Positions 29,179 to 41,399 are shown, counted from the first letter of the stretch. The stretch is DNA of 64,000 nucleotides from Trifolium pratense (GCF_020283565.1 NC_060064.1:24944337-25008336); one strand, 5' to 3'. Notes: a model not told the origin generated them from the sequence alone. Translations and numbers: made by a program.

Positions 29179-32100
29179 ATGGATAAAGAAGGAGGGTCAG
29201 TGTCTAAACCCCCCCTACTGACAGGTCCTGAGAACTATGATTATTGGAAATCTAAAATGGAGGCTTTCATAAAATCAATTGACAGCAGGACATGGAAGGC
29301 TGTGTTACGTGGATGGGAACCACCAATGGTTCTTGACAAAGATGGCAATAAAACTGATGTCAAGAAGCCAAATGATGAATGGACTAAAGATGAGGATGAT
29401 CTGGCACTTGGCAACTCCAAAGCCTTGTATGCTATTTTTAATGGTGTGGATGCAAACATGTTCAGGCTTGTTAAGAGATGTATTACTGCTAAACATGCCT
29501 GGGAAGTTCTGAGAAAAGCTCATGAAGGAACATCAAAAGTTAAACTATCTAAACTTCAGATGCTCAAAACCAATTTTGAGAATCTCAGAATGAAGGAGGA
29601 AGAAACCATTCATGACTTTCAGATGAATGTGCTTGATTTTGCAAATTCGTTTGATGCACTTGGAAAACCTATCTCAGATGAGGAGCTAGTTGGAAAAATA
29701 CTCAGATCTTTGCCTAAAAGATTTGATATGAAGGTGACAGCTATTGAGGAGGCTCATGATCTTTCAAGTCTAAATTTAGATGAACTCATAGGATCACTTC
29801 AGACCTATGAAATTGGCCTAAACAGGAGAAATGAAAAGAAAGATAAGAATCTAGCTTTTGCTTCAAAAAGTGCTGCTGATGACTTACAAATTGAATCTGA
29901 AGGTGAAGAGAGCTTAGCTGAATCTATGGCTATGCTTGGAAGACAGTTCAACAAGTTGATGAAGAAAGTAGATCAAAGGCACAAGCCAAATGGTCGACTC
30001 AACAACAACAAACAGTCCAGCTTTCAGAAAAAGACAAATGAAGATGAAAGAGGAGTGAAATGCCATGAATGTGAAGGTTTTGGACATATCAGACCTGAAT
30101 GTCCAACCTTTCTAAAAAGGCAAAAGAAAAGTCTTGTGGTTTCATGGTCTGATACAGATTCAGAGGAGGAAGAATCTGCCAAATTTGTTAATGCTTTAAC
30201 AGGAGTTTGTGAATCTGACTCAGAATCATGTAATGAGGAGGTAACTTATGAGGAACTAGCTGCTACTTATAAAGATCTTCATACTAGAAGTATAGAAGTT
30301 TGCAAAGCATTAGAGAAACAAAAGAAGATCAATGGTAAACTACAAGCTGAGAAAAATGACTTACTCATAAACATTGATAATCTCAATGCTAAGGTTGAAG
30401 ATCAGAGTAGTCAAATTCAACAGCTGGAAATGGAGAAGTCTAACCTCCTGTGTAAAGTTGCTGAACAAAATGAAGAAGTAACCAAATTAAATGCTGATTT
30501 AGATCAAGTCACTAAAGTGGCTAAAATGATGACCAAAGGTACTGATGCCTTTGAGGAAATGTTACAGAGACAAAATTATGGGAAACCTAAGCCCATTGGT
30601 TTTGAACATGAAAGAGTAAAACAGCAGATGAAGTTCAACAATGCTACTGTACATACTCCAATCAGCAGTACATTTGTGTCAGGAGGATTGTCGCGACATC
30701 TGATGGAACATCCTATGCCCAGGTTCTATAACTGGACATGCCATCATTGTGGTAGGAAAGGACACATTAGGCCTTTTTGCTATAGGCTGCACGGATATCC
30801 AAGGAGAGTTCATCAAGAATTCTATACTCCTGTCTTTCCTAATGTTACAACAAGACAGGAATGGAGAGAAAAGAAGAAGACCACAGGTCTAATAGCTCAT
30901 ACATCCTTGAGAGCTTCTTCAAGAGAAACCTGGTACTTTGATAGTGGCTGTTCTAGACACATGACAGGTGTTGAACACTATCTTGAAGACCTGAAGTCAT
31001 ATGCTACCAGTTTTGTAACCTTTGGAGATGGAGCCAAAGGAGAGATCAAGGGAGTTGGTAAACTTGCAAACCATGGCTTACCAAAGCTAGATAATGTGCT
31101 GCTAGTAAAAGGGCTGAAAGCAAATCTAATCAGCATAAGCCAACTTTGTGATCAAGGCATGAAAGTAAACTTCACAAAAGCTGAATGCCTAGTTACAAAC
31201 GAGCAAGGAGAGCTGTTGATGAAAGGAGTAAGGTCAAGAGACAACTGCTATCATTGGATTCCTAAAGAAGAAGAGGTACCAACATGTCTTATTAGTAAAG
31301 AAGATGAGGTAAAGTTGTGGCATCAAAAACTTGGCCACCTACACCTCAAAGGCATGAAGAAGGCAATAGCTAAAGAGGCAATCAGAGGTCTTCCAAAACT
31401 CAAAATTGAGGAAGGAAGTATATGTGGAGAATGTCAAATAGGAAAGCAGACAAAGATGTCGCATCCAAAGTTGCAACATCTTACCACAACAAGGGTTCTA
31501 GAATTACTGCACATAGACCTGATGGGGCCGATGCAAGTAGAGAGCCTTGGAGGAAAAAGGTACGCGTTTGTCATGGTAGATGATTTTTCAAGGTTCACAT
31601 GGATTGAATTTCTAAAAGACAAATCTGAAAGTTTTGATGCATTCAAAGAACTTTGTCTTCAACTCCAAAGAGAAAAGAACTCTGCTATTGTTAGGATACG
31701 AAGTGATCATGGTAAAGAGTTTGAGAATGCAAGCTTTCTTGAATTCTGCATCTCTGAAGGAATCAAGCATGAATTCTCAGCTCCAATCACACCTCAACAA
31801 AATGGTGTTGTTGAGAGGAAGAACAGGACAATACAAGAGTCAGCCAGAGTAATGTTGCATGCAAAACATCTTCCATATCAATTCTGGGCTGAGGCTATGC
31901 ATACTGCTTGTTATATTCACAATCGTGTCACACTCAGAACTGGAACTTCTACTACACTATATGAATTGTGGAAAGGCAGAAAACCAACTGTCAAACACTT
32001 TCATGTGTTTGGAAGTAAGTGTTACATCCTAGCTGATAGAGAGCACAGAAGGAAAATGGATCCTAAAAGTGAAGAAGGATTATTTCTTGGGTATTCAACA

Positions 32101-33966
32101 AACAGCAGGGCTTATAGAGTTTACAACCAGAGAACCAAAGTAATAGTAGAGTCTATCAACGTTGTGATAGATGATATGACATCTGCTGAAACATCTGACA
32201 CTGAAGATGATGTTGCAACAACTTTGCCAACATCTGAAGAAGCTGTAGCAGATAAGGAATCAGATTCAGATGATGAATCAACCATTCCTACACCTCGTCC
32301 TGTGAGTAAAGTTCCTTCAATAAGAATACAGAAGAATCATCCCAAGGATCTCATCATAGGAAATCCTAACCAGGGAATTGCTACAAGAAGGACAAATGAA
32401 GTGGTTACTAACTCATGTTTTGTTTCAAAAGTTGAGCCTAAAAATGTAAAAGAGGCTCTCACTGATGAGTTTTGGATAGAAGCCATGCAAGATGAATTAA
32501 CTCAATTTAGAAGGAGTGATGTGTGGGATCTTGTTTCTAGACCCAATGGTGTTAATGTCATAGGCACAAAATGGGTGTTCAAGAACAAGTCAGATGAAAA
32601 TGGTGTTGTAACAAGAAACAAGGCAAGGTTAGTGGCTCAAGGGTACACTCAGGTTGAAGGACTTGACTTTGATGAAACATTTGCGCCAGTAGCAAGATTG
32701 GAATCTATCAGACTTCTTCTTGGTATAGCCTGCATCTTTAAATTTAAGCTGTACCAAATGGATGTCAAAAGTGCCTTTCTTAATGGGTACTTACATGAAG
32801 AAGTTTATGTGGAGCAGCCAAAAGGTTTTGTAGATCCTGCTAATCCTGATCATGTGTACAAGCTGAAGAAGGCTCTTTATGGACTAAAACAGGCTCCAAG
32901 GGCTTGGTATGAGAGGCTGACAAATTTTCTTGTTAGTCAAGGATACAGAAAAGGAGGCCATGACAAAACCTTGTTTGTTAAAGAACAAGAAGAGAAGCTG
33001 ATGATTGCCCAGATTTATGTTGATGACATAGTATTTGGTGGAATGTCTGAAAAGATGGTGCAACATTTTGTACAACAAATGCAATCAGAGTTTGAAATGA
33101 GTTTGGTAGGTGAGCTGACATATTTCCTTGGTCTGCAAGTTAAACAAATGGAAGACACCATATTTGTTTCTCAAAGCAAGTATGCGAAGAACATGGTCAA
33201 AAAGTTTGGAATGGACACTGCAGCACACAAGAGAACTCCAGCTGCTACTCATCTGAAGCTAACCAAAGATGAGAATGGCATTGATGTTGACCAAAGTCTG
33301 TACAGGAGCATGATTGGCAGTCTCTTGTATCTTACAGCTAGTAGACCAGACATCACCTTTGCTGTTGGTGTTTGTGCAAGATACCAAGCCAAGCCAAAGA
33401 TGAGCCATCTTGTGCAAGTCAAAAGGATTCTGAAGTATATAAAGGGCACCAGTGATTATGGGATTCTGTATTCCCAGACCAAGAACTCAACTTTGATAGG
33501 GTATTGTGATGCAGATTGGGCTGGAAGTGCTGATGATAGGAAGAGTACCTCAGGAGGATGCTTCTTTTTGGGTGACAACTTAATCTCATGGTTCAGCAAG
33601 AAGCAGAATTGTGTGTCTCTGTCTACTGCAGAGGCTGAATATATAGCTGCAGGAAGCAGTTGTTCCCAGCTGATGTGGATGAAACAGATGCTGAAAGAAT
33701 ATAATGTCGACCAAGATGTCATGACATTATATTGTGACAACTTGAGTGCAATCAATATATCAAAGAATCCAGTTCAACACTCAAGAACCAAACACATAGA
33801 CATCAGGCATCATTTTATCAGAGACCTTGTTGAAGAAAATTGTGTGGAACTCAAGCACATTGGTACAAGTGAACAGCTAGCTGACATTTTTACAAAGGCG
33901 CTTGATGCTAATCAGTTTGAATTTTTAAGGGGCAAATTGGGAATTTGCCTGCATGAAGAAGCATAG
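29179..33966 (+). CDS. E2 Gag-Pol polyprotein (1595 residues)
   Basis: Makes capsid-like Gag and the enzymes for reverse transcription and integration. Start at the first ATG after the PBS ([12 protein letters not shown]). Gag: [11 protein letters not shown] and WKAVLRGW near the N-terminus, first zinc knuckle [14 protein letters not shown] at 295-308, coiled coil about 360-460, second knuckle [14 protein letters not shown] at 521-534. Protease: DSG at 588-590. Integrase: HHCC with H715, H719, C749, C752 and the D780-D843-E879 triad with D35E spacing. [15 protein letters not shown] and YVDD at 1280-1283. RNase H: D1444/D1446 (YCDADW), E1485/E1487, D1520. No stop or frameshift. The order PR-INT-RT-RH is Ty1/copia. 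Ends TAG CAG TTA. Confidence 0.97.
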   Translation: MDKEGGSVSKPPLLTGPENYDYWKSKMEAFIKSIDSRTWKAVLRGWEPPMVLDKDGNKTDVKKPNDEWTKDEDDLALGNSKALYAIFNGVDANMFRLVKRCITAKHAWEVLRKAHEGTSKVKLSKLQMLKTNFENLRMKEEETIHDFQMNVLDFANSFDALGKPISDEELVGKILRSLPKRFDMKVTAIEEAHDLSSLNLDELIGSLQTYEIGLNRRNEKKDKNLAFASKSAADDLQIESEGEESLAESMAMLGRQFNKLMKKVDQRHKPNGRLNNNKQSSFQKKTNEDERGVKCHECEGFGHIRPECPTFLKRQKKSLVVSWSDTDSEEEESAKFVNALTGVCESDSESCNEEVTYEELAATYKDLHTRSIEVCKALEKQKKINGKLQAEKNDLLINIDNLNAKVEDQSSQIQQLEMEKSNLLCKVAEQNEEVTKLNADLDQVTKVAKMMTKGTDAFEEMLQRQNYGKPKPIGFEHERVKQQMKFNNATVHTPISSTFVSGGLSRHLMEHPMPRFYNWTCHHCGRKGHIRPFCYRLHGYPRRVHQEFYTPVFPNVTTRQEWREKKKTTGLIAHTSLRASSRETWYFDSGCSRHMTGVEHYLEDLKSYATSFVTFGDGAKGEIKGVGKLANHGLPKLDNVLLVKGLKANLISISQLCDQGMKVNFTKAECLVTNEQGELLMKGVRSRDNCYHWIPKEEEVPTCLISKEDEVKLWHQKLGHLHLKGMKKAIAKEAIRGLPKLKIEEGSICGECQIGKQTKMSHPKLQHLTTTRVLELLHIDLMGPMQVESLGGKRYAFVMVDDFSRFTWIEFLKDKSESFDAFKELCLQLQREKNSAIVRIRSDHGKEFENASFLEFCISEGIKHEFSAPITPQQNGVVERKNRTIQESARVMLHAKHLPYQFWAEAMHTACYIHNRVTLRTGTSTTLYELWKGRKPTVKHFHVFGSKCYILADREHRRKMDPKSEEGLFLGYSTNSRAYRVYNQRTKVIVESINVVIDDMTSAETSDTEDDVATTLPTSEEAVADKESDSDDESTIPTPRPVSKVPSIRIQKNHPKDLIIGNPNQGIATRRTNEVVTNSCFVSKVEPKNVKEALTDEFWIEAMQDELTQFRRSDVWDLVSRPNGVNVIGTKWVFKNKSDENGVVTRNKARLVAQGYTQVEGLDFDETFAPVARLESIRLLLGIACIFKFKLYQMDVKSAFLNGYLHEEVYVEQPKGFVDPANPDHVYKLKKALYGLKQAPRAWYERLTNFLVSQGYRKGGHDKTLFVKEQEEKLMIAQIYVDDIVFGGMSEKMVQHFVQQMQSEFEMSLVGELTYFLGLQVKQMEDTIFVSQSKYAKNMVKKFGMDTAAHKRTPAATHLKLTKDENGIDVDQSLYRSMIGSLLYLTASRPDITFAVGVCARYQAKPKMSHLVQVKRILKYIKGTSDYGILYSQTKNSTLIGYCDADWAGSADDRKSTSGGCFFLGDNLISWFSKKQNCVSLSTAEAEYIAAGSSCSQLMWMKQMLKEYNVDQDVMTLYCDNLSAINISKNPVQHSRTKHIDIRHHFIRDLVEENCVELKHIGTSEQLADIFTKALDANQFEFLRGKLGICLHEEA

Positions 33967-33972
33967 CAGTTA
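33964..33972 (+). promoter_or_regulatory. E2 leaky-stop (readthrough) context
   Basis: TAG CAG TTA between gag-pol and the env-like frame, with no phase change across it. It matches UAG-CARYYA, the context used for stop suppression in tobamoviruses, and the strategy reported for soybean SIRE1. Confidence 0.75.
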
Positions 33973-35595
33973 CAGCAGTTGAGGCGTGCAAAAGGAAACC
34001 GTTTTCTCTCACATCATTCAATGCACGCTAATTTAGGGAAATCATTACAAACTTCCCTTAAATGTGTCTGTACACTCAATCAATATACTTCCACTCAAAT
34101 CCTAATTTTCTGTCGTGAACCCTATTCTTCCACTTCCAACTTCAACTTTCATCCTCTCAACTTCCTAAACCGCAAAAACCTTCATCAAAACATGTCTGAA
34201 TCATCACAAACTACTAAGTCCGGCCGTTCAACTCGATCAAAGGCGAAGATCGATTCCTCGAAGATCATCAAGGACGCCGTCCCTGTTACGACTGTTCGTG
34301 CTTCCAAATCCAAAGCTCAAACAAATGTCGCTGAGAAGAAAGGAAAAGAAAAATCTGTTGAGAAAAAGGAAGAAACAGTCAAAGGTTGGAGCAAAGTTCT
34401 CTCCCCTCCGAGTAAGAAGAAGGAAACACTGAAGAGAAAGAAGGAGTCATCTAGTGACTCAGACTATGATGTTGCTGAAGATGCTGTTAACATCTCCTCT
34501 GCCAATCCTAAGAAGACTACTGTGAAGAAGGCTCCACAAGGTGTTGAAGAAGCCCCATGTGATAACATCTCCTTCCATCGTGCTGGCTTTGCACTGAGAT
34601 GGGACTATATTTACCAAAGAAGATTAGCTGTTGAAAGGGAACTGAACAAAGATGCTCTAAAATGTCAAGACATCTTTGACTACATCAAAGAAGCTGGTCT
34701 GATGAAGACAGTCTGTGACTTCAGTCCCTGCTATGAGCTGCTGGTGAAAGAATTTCTGGTGAACATCCCTGAGGAATGTGATAACCCACTGAGCAAGGAC
34801 TACCACAAAGTTTTTGTCAGAGGTAAATGTGTCAATTTTTCTCCTGTTGTGATAAATAATTACTTAGGTAGGTCTGTAGAACCTAAGGCTGAATTAGAGG
34901 TTGCTAATGATGTTGTGAGTGCTGAGATAACTGGTGGTAAGGTTAAGGTCTGGCCTACAAAGAAGCTGATACCCACGAGTAATTTGAATGTCAAATATGC
35001 CATCCTCAATAGGATAGGGTCAACCAATTGGGTACCAACCAAGCATGCAACCAATGTTGCAACCAACCTGGGTAGATTTATATATGCTGTAGGAACCAAG
35101 TTTGACTATGACTATGGAACCTTTATTTTTGATCAAACCATTAAGCATATTAGATCAACTGCTGTGAAGATGCCAATAGCGTTTCCATCTTTGTTATGTG
35201 GAATCATTTTGGCCCAATATCCAGACATTAAGACTGTGACTGACACTCCCAAGAAAAGGGAATCTGGTTTTACTTTTCATCATAAGCTCTTTGGTAATCA
35301 CAATGTTACTGATCATGTTGGGACATCTACTGCTGGAGCTGGTGTTATGACCAAAAAGGAGATTATTGCTGGCTTAAAGGTTCAATGTCAGGACATTGAT
35401 AAACAGCAGGCTGAGCTTGAGGAGAGGAAGAATGTGTTCTTGAAAATGATTGAAGGATTGGAAACTGATGAGATACCTGTCAAAGCTAGTGCAAATGTGG
35501 CTGCTACAGGTGATCAAAACAATGCAGATGAGGAAGAAGGTTATGCTACTGCTACAGATGAGGATGAAGCCTCTGACAGTAGTGATGATGAATGA
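33967..35595 (+). CDS. E2 env-like protein (in-phase readthrough extension)
   Basis: 542 codons open directly after the gag-pol TAG. Internal ATGs at 34021 and 34192 (MSESSQTTKSG) could be separate starts. The N-terminal third is basic/Ser-rich with clusters GRSTRSKAK and SKKKETLKRKKE resembling nuclear signals. The middle domain (RLAVERELNKD, LVKEFLVNIPEE, FVRGKCVNFSP, NWVPTKHATNVA, FIYAVGTK) aligns with E1 and resembles the Transposase_32 family. Then come a short coiled coil (DKQQAELEERKN) and an acidic tail (DEASDSSDDE). No signal peptide, membrane segment or furin-like site is seen, so envelope function is not supported by the sequence itself. Position and family precedent give the name. 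Confidence 0.8.
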   Translation, partial: QLQQLRRAKGNRFLSHHSMHANLGKSLQTSLKCVCTLNQYTSTQILIFCREPYSSTSNFNFHPLNFLNRKNLHQNMSESSQTTKSGRSTRSKAKIDSSKIIKDAVPVTTVRASKSKAQTNVAEKKGKEKSVEKKEETVKGWSKVLSPPSKKKETLKRKKESSSDSDYDVAEDAVNISSANPKKTTVKKAPQGVEEAPCDNISFHRAGFALRWDYIYQRRLAVERELNKDALKCQDIFDYIKEAGLMKTVCDFSPCYELLVKEFLVNIPEECDNPLSKDYHKVFVRGKCVNFSPVVINNYLGRSVEPKAELEVANDVVSAEITGGKVKVWPTKKLIPTSNLNVKYAILNRIGSTNWVPTKHATNVATNLGRFIYAVGTKFDYDYGTFIFDQTIKHIRSTAVKMPIAFPSLLCGIILAQYPDIKTVTDTPKKRESGFTFHHKLFGNHNVTDHVGTSTAGAGVMTKKEIIAGLKVQCQDIDKQQAELEERKNVFLKMIEGLETDEIPVKASANVAATGDQNNADEEEGYATATDEDEASDSSDDE

Positions 35596-36210
35596 TTTTG
35601 TAATCTGTTTAATATTTTACTGAACTTTGTTATTTGTTTTTTGTGGGTTGTTTGTGCCCTGGATTTTAGCACCTTCTGAGTGCATGGTCTGTACTTTTAA
35701 TTCTGCACTTTGGATACTTTGTGGGTTGTTTTGGCACATTTTGTGGCTAAAAAGGGGGAGTAGCATTTAGGTTTGTTTGTTTCTGCTACATGTTGTTGTG
35801 TCTTTTGTTATGACATGTGTTTAAGTAGCAGTAAGCAAGTATTCAGGGGGAGTAATTTTTTTTTTTCCTGAGATGATGCATAAGCTGATGAAGTCAGGGG
35901 GAGTTTGCTGCTGAAATGGATGCTGCCCTGATTGGACGAACATGCGCTAGAAGATGTGCTCCCATATGTCACAACATCTTTGATGTCATATGATATATAT
36001 TTTGCTCTGATACCACGTTTTATTTTGCTCGAGGCTAATTGATGATAACTCCGCTGCTGCTGCCTCTGATGCATATATTTTCACCTATGTGAAATTTTGT
36101 TTAAATGATGCTCTAACATTCCTTCTTTTGTGTGACCATGGTGATTTGAAGGATTGCGCTCTTTATATCTCTCAAAGGTAATGGCCTGAAATTGTTTTAG
36201 CCAAAAATTG
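35596..36210 (+). repeat. E2 3' region with repeated purine motifs
   Basis: AAAAAGGGGGAGTAG at about 35749-35763, TTCAGGGGGAGTAA at about 35842-35854 and GTCAGGGGGAGTTT at about 35893-35906 precede the true PPT. No gene. The TTTATTT stem-loops of E1 are absent. Confidence 0.75.
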
Positions 36211-36224
36211 CCAAAGGGGGAGAT
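36211..36224 (+). promoter_or_regulatory. E2 polypurine tract
   Basis: CCAAAGGGGGAGAT immediately before the 3' LTR, the same as in E1. Confidence 0.88.
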
Positions 36225-37243
36225 TGTTGGATATTTGAATTGGCTTAATTTTGCTAAAACAAATATACTAACAAGATGTTGGAAAACATGTTACAACATC
36301 ATATTTATTCAAGGAAATCTCGCGCATTTATGAGAGCATCTGCTATATATGGAAATCCACTTAAAGAGCACGCTCAATGGAGATTTGATCTGATCAGGAG
36401 TTTTAAAGATAAGACAGACTTAATGGTACAACGGTATGATCACAATTATCCTATAAAGTCCTTAAACACTTTTGGAAAGTTTATATACAAACTTGATGAA
36501 GATCAAAAGAGAATCAGATCACCTTTTATGAGTTACAAGGAGCGTCCTACGAATAATGAAGAAAGAGGAGCGTGCTAAATGATTATATATACGAAGACCA
36601 AGCTCAAGAATAGTCATCTCATTGAAAAATATTAGTTACACATATTGAGTCTTTATTGAGTCTTTGTTGAGTGTTTTATTATTTGATTGTAATTCTTGCT
36701 TGTGGATTCTATAACACGAGTTAAGAAGTAAGTTTATTAGTTTAAGGTTGCTCCTAAGCTTTGAAGTACGGAGTTTACCGTGTGTGATTCACTTGAAGCT
36801 TTTAAGCAAAAGTGAAGTGTTGTCTTGACAAGTTGTCACCACATCTTTCCAAACATTGTATAATCAACACAGGTTGTGTTGTGTGAGTGGAAGTGAGATG
36901 GGATCTCATGTCTAGGAGTTCCTAGGCAGAAGTTGCATGAGTAGTGTCGAGGTTATAAGGCGTAAACCAGGGGTTTGCTGGAGGTCTTAGTGTAAGGCGT
37001 AAATCCTAGGGTTTGCTGGAGGTCTTAGTAACTAGAGCTATTAGTGGATTTCCTTCCTGGATTGGTATCCCCCAGAGTAGGCAGTTGGCTGAACTGGGTT
37101 AACAATTACTTGTGTCATTTATTTATTTTTCTGTCAGTTTTTATATGTTATATAAGATGTGCCAACAATAGAAAACAACATTGTTCACAAAGTAGTTGTT
37201 GGGACATCTTAGGCAACATCATTCTAGTGATACCAGAATTTCA
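36225..37243 (+). repeat. E2 3' LTR (1019 bp)
   Basis: Appears identical to the 5' LTR over its whole length when read side by side. Confidence 0.95.
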
Positions 37244-37248
37244 GTGTG

Positions 37249-38498
37249 AAAAAACACAACTTTTTTATCAACAAAAAATCCAGTTTCCATTATATTTTTC
37301 TACAAAAAAATTAAGACTAATTTCAATTAAGAAAAATTATTCTCCTTTCAATATAATGCAATATAATACTTTTAATATAATAAAACATATAATTTTTTTG
37401 TCATCAATTTTATGCAAGAATTATAACTTAATTTTTTTTGTATGCAAGTAGTTTTTGAGTGGCCCACCCGAATAAATTTTTTTGGCTCCGCCATTGGTTA
37501 TACTATGACGGATGTGGTATTTAGTTTTGACCTTTTTTTTTTGTTTTTCATCACCAGTTGAATCTGTTTCGGAGGTCACTTCTGGCATCAAGTGGTTCCA
37601 ATTCCCTCCTAATCATAGTTGTGGAGGATCGAACCGCAATCCTCCCTACCAAGTTCAGCACAAATCACCAATAAACCAACTAACTATTAGTATTTAGTTT
37701 TGACCTTTGCCATCGTCAGTTTCTACTTTCTAGTAAGTTCTTTCTTGCATAATAATAACAACCCGTACAACAGCTTTGTACTTGCATTGTCCAGTACCAT
37801 AATAAAGTAGTGTATTTAAGGAAAAAATAAAAAAGAAAAAACGTGGTTATCACATCAACCACGGGTTTCCAAACGGGACAGAATTTAGAATGTGACCACT
37901 TGATTTTAATTTTTCATTCCGTACAAAAAACTGAGTTGTGGGCTTGTGGTTGTGGCTTTCAATTTTTCTTCTGTTTCAGTATTTGTAAAAACTAATAAAC
38001 CTTCCCATCCAACCGCATTAGCACACATTTTTTGGCTCCATAAAAAAAAACACACACACACAGTTTTTGGTCAAATAAAACTGCAATTTTCTAAGAATTT
38101 AATCAATTGTTAAAACATTACATGTACAGGAGTATATTGATCACAATATAAATATCTAAGTATCTGTACCTCGTTAGCTGAATTGTCATCTCGTCAGTTG
38201 TCATATGTACAGTTCTGAATGAAATGGACAAACAAATTTACTCAGAGCCATGTTATTATGTACGAATTAATTAATTTTTAACACAACCAACAAATCTCCA
38301 ATATGAACCGAAAATGAAATCTCCAGTTGACAGTATCATATATCGATTCTTGATATGCTTTTAGATAAGTTTGAGGTGTGGTTGTTTGGCAATATACTAT
38401 TTTTTTTTTATAAGCAATCACTTATATACCATGAGTAACTATGAGCAAAACCGACTTAAAGCGGGAAAAGACATTGTTATAAGTGATTTCAAAGTAGT
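37249..38498. other. intergenic with a SINE-like repeat
   Basis: No gene. Read on the minus strand, 37544-37690 has a box B-like GGTTCGATCC preceded by GGTAGGGAGG, and looks like a tRNA-derived repeat common in legume DNA. The remainder is AT-rich. Confidence 0.45.
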
Positions 38499-38847
38499 TC
38501 TTAGAAATGAGTTTTGGGCCTAACTCATCCTTACAAAATCGGTTTGTAAGGTGATGATTGTCACTTGCTTATAAATACTTGTCAAGGTCATCTCACAACC
38601 GATGTGAGACTTCTTAACACACCACCTCACGCCCAACACTGGTGCATGGATATAAACGGTGGGTGAGCCGATAGTGGAAACCGGATAACAGGTGGTCCAA
38701 TAGATCGGAGAGAGACTCTGATACCATCTTAGAAATGAGTTTTAGGCCTAACTCATCCTTACAAAACCGGCTTGTAAAGTGAGGATTGCCACTTGCTTAT
38801 AAAAACTTGTCAAGGTCATCTCACAATCGATGTGGAACTTCTTAGCA
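38499..38847 (-). mobile_element. 349-bp TRIM element (TSD gtagt)
   Basis: Two 121-bp LTRs, 38727-38847 (5' in minus orientation) and 38499-38619 (3'). A PBS TGGTATCAGAG follows the 5' LTR at 38726-38716. About 107 bp of interior lie between. The exact 5-bp duplication gtagt is at 38494-38498 and 38848-38852. Codes for nothing. Confidence 0.88.
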
Positions 38848-38852
38848 GTAGT

Positions 38853-39250
38853 TTGTTGAGGCAAAATGAGTTTAAGAAATATCGTCTCTAATTTTTTAAT
38901 TTTTTTATGATAATAATATTTGTAAGAGTTTAATTGCTGTGCACCGTCGGTGTAAATATTTTTTACACATACATCCAATGACGCGTTGCCAAATCATTTA
39001 ATGAATGTGACACATCATGTGTTTTTAATTACCATACATGATGTGTCGGTATATTATTGGACGCATGTGCAAAATAACTTTAGACCGACGGTGCATATAA
39101 ATTAAATTCTATTTGTAAGAAAAATTTGACTAATGTGTTTGTTGTTTTATATAACTTTTATTGATTCTCTGGGCAAAATAACTCAAGTTCTGGATGCAAT
39201 GTAAATGTATCATTACACTCTGGATACTTATTAATCATTCTCTAGACTAG
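38853..39250. other. intergenic, no gene
   Basis: AT-rich. A weak inverted arrangement of gcaccgtcggt/accgacggtgc (about 38940-39093) suggests one more small fold-back element. Confidence 0.45.
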
Positions 39251-39265
39251 ATAACACATATGATT

Positions 39266-39727
39266 TGTGTTGTTGCTGTTTGAGCTTTGGTGCTACGTTG
39301 TGGCTGTTTTTGCGCGGGAGTCAGATGGTGGTTTTGAGCAATTTTGGATTTGATATTCGATTGAGTTTGGTTTGTGGTGCTCATCCGTCTCCACCGTGTC
39401 GGTGCCTGGTTGTGCTTTCTGAGGTGCTAGTCTTGGCGTATGGTGCAGTGATTTTTGTTTGGCTTTGGGACTGTCGTTTTGGTTGTGGTTGATACGACGT
39501 GATTTAGTGTCAAAGCAGGATTGATTGTTATTGTGGTGATGGAGCTTGAGTTGGATGGGTAGGATTGATGGTATTTGGTGTAAGGCCCGCTATGGGAGTT
39601 GGTGAATTTAGGTGTTGTTTTAGTTTATTTTCTGTCTTGTGATTTGATTGTATGTGTTTGTTTTACGCATTGTCCTCGTCTTGCGCTCAATTGCGTTATT
39701 AATATAATTTAGCCGTTTTAAAAAAAA
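39266..39727 (+). mobile_element. 5'-truncated LINE tail with 15-bp TSD
   Basis: The segment ends in an A-run at about 39719-39727 and is flanked by the perfect direct repeat ataacacatatgatt (39251-39265, 39728-39742). A G/T-rich 3' UTR, poly(A) and a long TSD are hallmarks of L1-type insertion. No ORF2 is left. Confidence 0.82.
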
Positions 39728-40012
39728 ATAACACATATGATTAAAAAAGTCAAAGTCAACAATTTACGCCATCATCTGGATACAATTAAGTTGAAGAATT
39801 TTTGGCCAAATCAATTGAATATTTGGCCAAGATAAGTTTTACTAAGAAAGCATCGGTGTCATCAAAGGTTTATTTGGACACAAAAAATGCATTATATCAT
39901 CGGTCATATTGTTTCAACTATCAGAAGACATGTTCACATGATCCCATGAAAGTGACCTTACATCTTTTTTAACTGTACAACAAAATCAAGTACAAGGTAT
40001 TGCACTATCTGA

Positions 40013-40096
40013 TGATTGAGTTTTGGGTCTAGCCCATCCTTACAAAATCAGCTTGTATGGTGATGATTGTCCTCACTTATAAACACATATTCAGGC
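40013..40096 (-). repeat. fragment of the 38.5-kb TRIM family LTR
   Basis: gattgagttttgggtctag through cttataaacac matches the TRIM LTR over about 80 bp. It is cut at both ends. Confidence 0.6.
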
Positions 40097-40135
40097 TAGA
40101 TAATTTTACAAATACGACCAAGAGATTCCTTGTAC

Positions 40136-40776
40136 TAGGGGTGCTCGTGGTTCGGTTTGGATCGGTTTTGAGGCAAAAACTCATCCGATCCAAAAATAAA
40201 TTCATTTGCGGTTCGGTTCGGTTTTGGATGACAAATAAACAAAATCCGATCCAATATTATGCGGTTTAATTTGGATCGGTTTTTGGATATCCAAATTATA
40301 AATTGTAATTTTTTTTAATAAATATAAATATTATAAAAAACGCTACAAAATAATAGTTTGACATTTTTGACAAAATAAATATTAAGTTTGATGTAAAATA
40401 TAACATATAATATATTGAAAATTAATATTTTGGAATGACAATTACCAATTATATTCGAAACATATAAAAAGTAAAAAAAATAGATTAAATTAAACTAACA
40501 TATAATATTAACAAAATTTAAAATGAATAAAAAAGGTTAATGCAATATATATATATTTATACTAATAAAAAGATAAATAAATACTAAAATATATGTATGC
40601 GGTTTGGTTCGGATTGGATCGGTTTTAAGAAATCAATCCGAAATCCGATCCGATCCAACGGTTTTCACAAAAGAACATCCAAACACATCCAAAAAACTTC
40701 GGTTTTTTGCGGTTTTTGGTTTTTTTGGATCGGTTATCAGTTTTTATTTGGATTGGTTTGGATTTGAGCACCCCTA
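40136..40776. mobile_element. hAT-type MITE, 641 bp (TSD ccttgtac)
   Basis: The TIRs are TAGGGGTGCTC and GAGCACCCCTA, with exact 8-bp flanks at 40128-40135 and 40777-40784. The subterminal regions carry many ggttcgg/ggatcgg repeats. Confidence 0.9.
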
Positions 40777-40954
40777 CCTTGTACTGTTACAAATGCGGCT
40801 AAGACTTCTGAAAGGTTTTCACATAATTCTGATAGCATAAAGTTGCACCATGTTGCTCTCTGATTCATTGCGCTCTCATGTTAGTTCCTTGGCATTGATC
40901 ATGTCTTTGATTATGTCGAGAATGATGTGTGGCCCGAGAAATCAATTTTAGCGG

Positions 40955-41350
40955 AGTCCCGTAGTGGGCGCCAAATGTTACTGCAAGGATTTGAGGGGGT
41001 ATGCACTTAGCTAAATAGTGTTCTAGGTCTAAGTCTAAGAGTAGGTATGTATGTTGAATGTGGTGAGATTTTAGAAATGGAAATCATGGGCTTATATATA
41101 GGCATAGTAATAACGGCTTAGGGCGAGATATCCTCGCCACATGAGCTATAATTTTGGTCCTCAATCTCTTAGTGTTTGACAGGGTCCATCTTTACCCCTT
41201 CTTATATTTAGGGAAAATATCTTGATCAGGCCCTTCATCTTGATGGGCCTTTCATCTTCTTCAGGTGAACATTCAAGCGATCAACCCACTTAGGCAAGTT
41301 GGGCCTTAGGCGAATGATACCTCAGTATTTTGTCTTGTACAATACTGCAC
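40955..41350 (-). repeat. gypsy-type LTR end with PBS, remnant
   Basis: On the minus strand TGGCGCCCACTACGGG (40973-40958) resembles a Tat/Ogre-type primer-binding site. It sits directly after an LTR end (plus-strand TGTTACTGCAAGG from 40976). A TATATATA stretch lies at about 41094-41101. The outer LTR limit is unclear and no gag or pol follows. Confidence 0.5.
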
Positions 41351-41399
41351 ATGTTGTTTCAGCTTAATGCAGCAAACCCAAAAGGAACTACAATTATAG

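Larger units (their letters stand above)
28091..37243 (+). mobile_element. E2: intact Sirevirus-type copia retrotransposon
   Basis: 9153 bp with 1019-bp LTRs that appear identical, exact target duplication gtgtg (28086-28090, 37244-37248), PBS, uninterrupted gag-pol, in-phase env-like extension behind a leaky TAG, repeated purine motifs and PPT. All catalytic residues that can be checked are present. Identical LTRs imply a very recent insertion. Confidence 0.96.
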
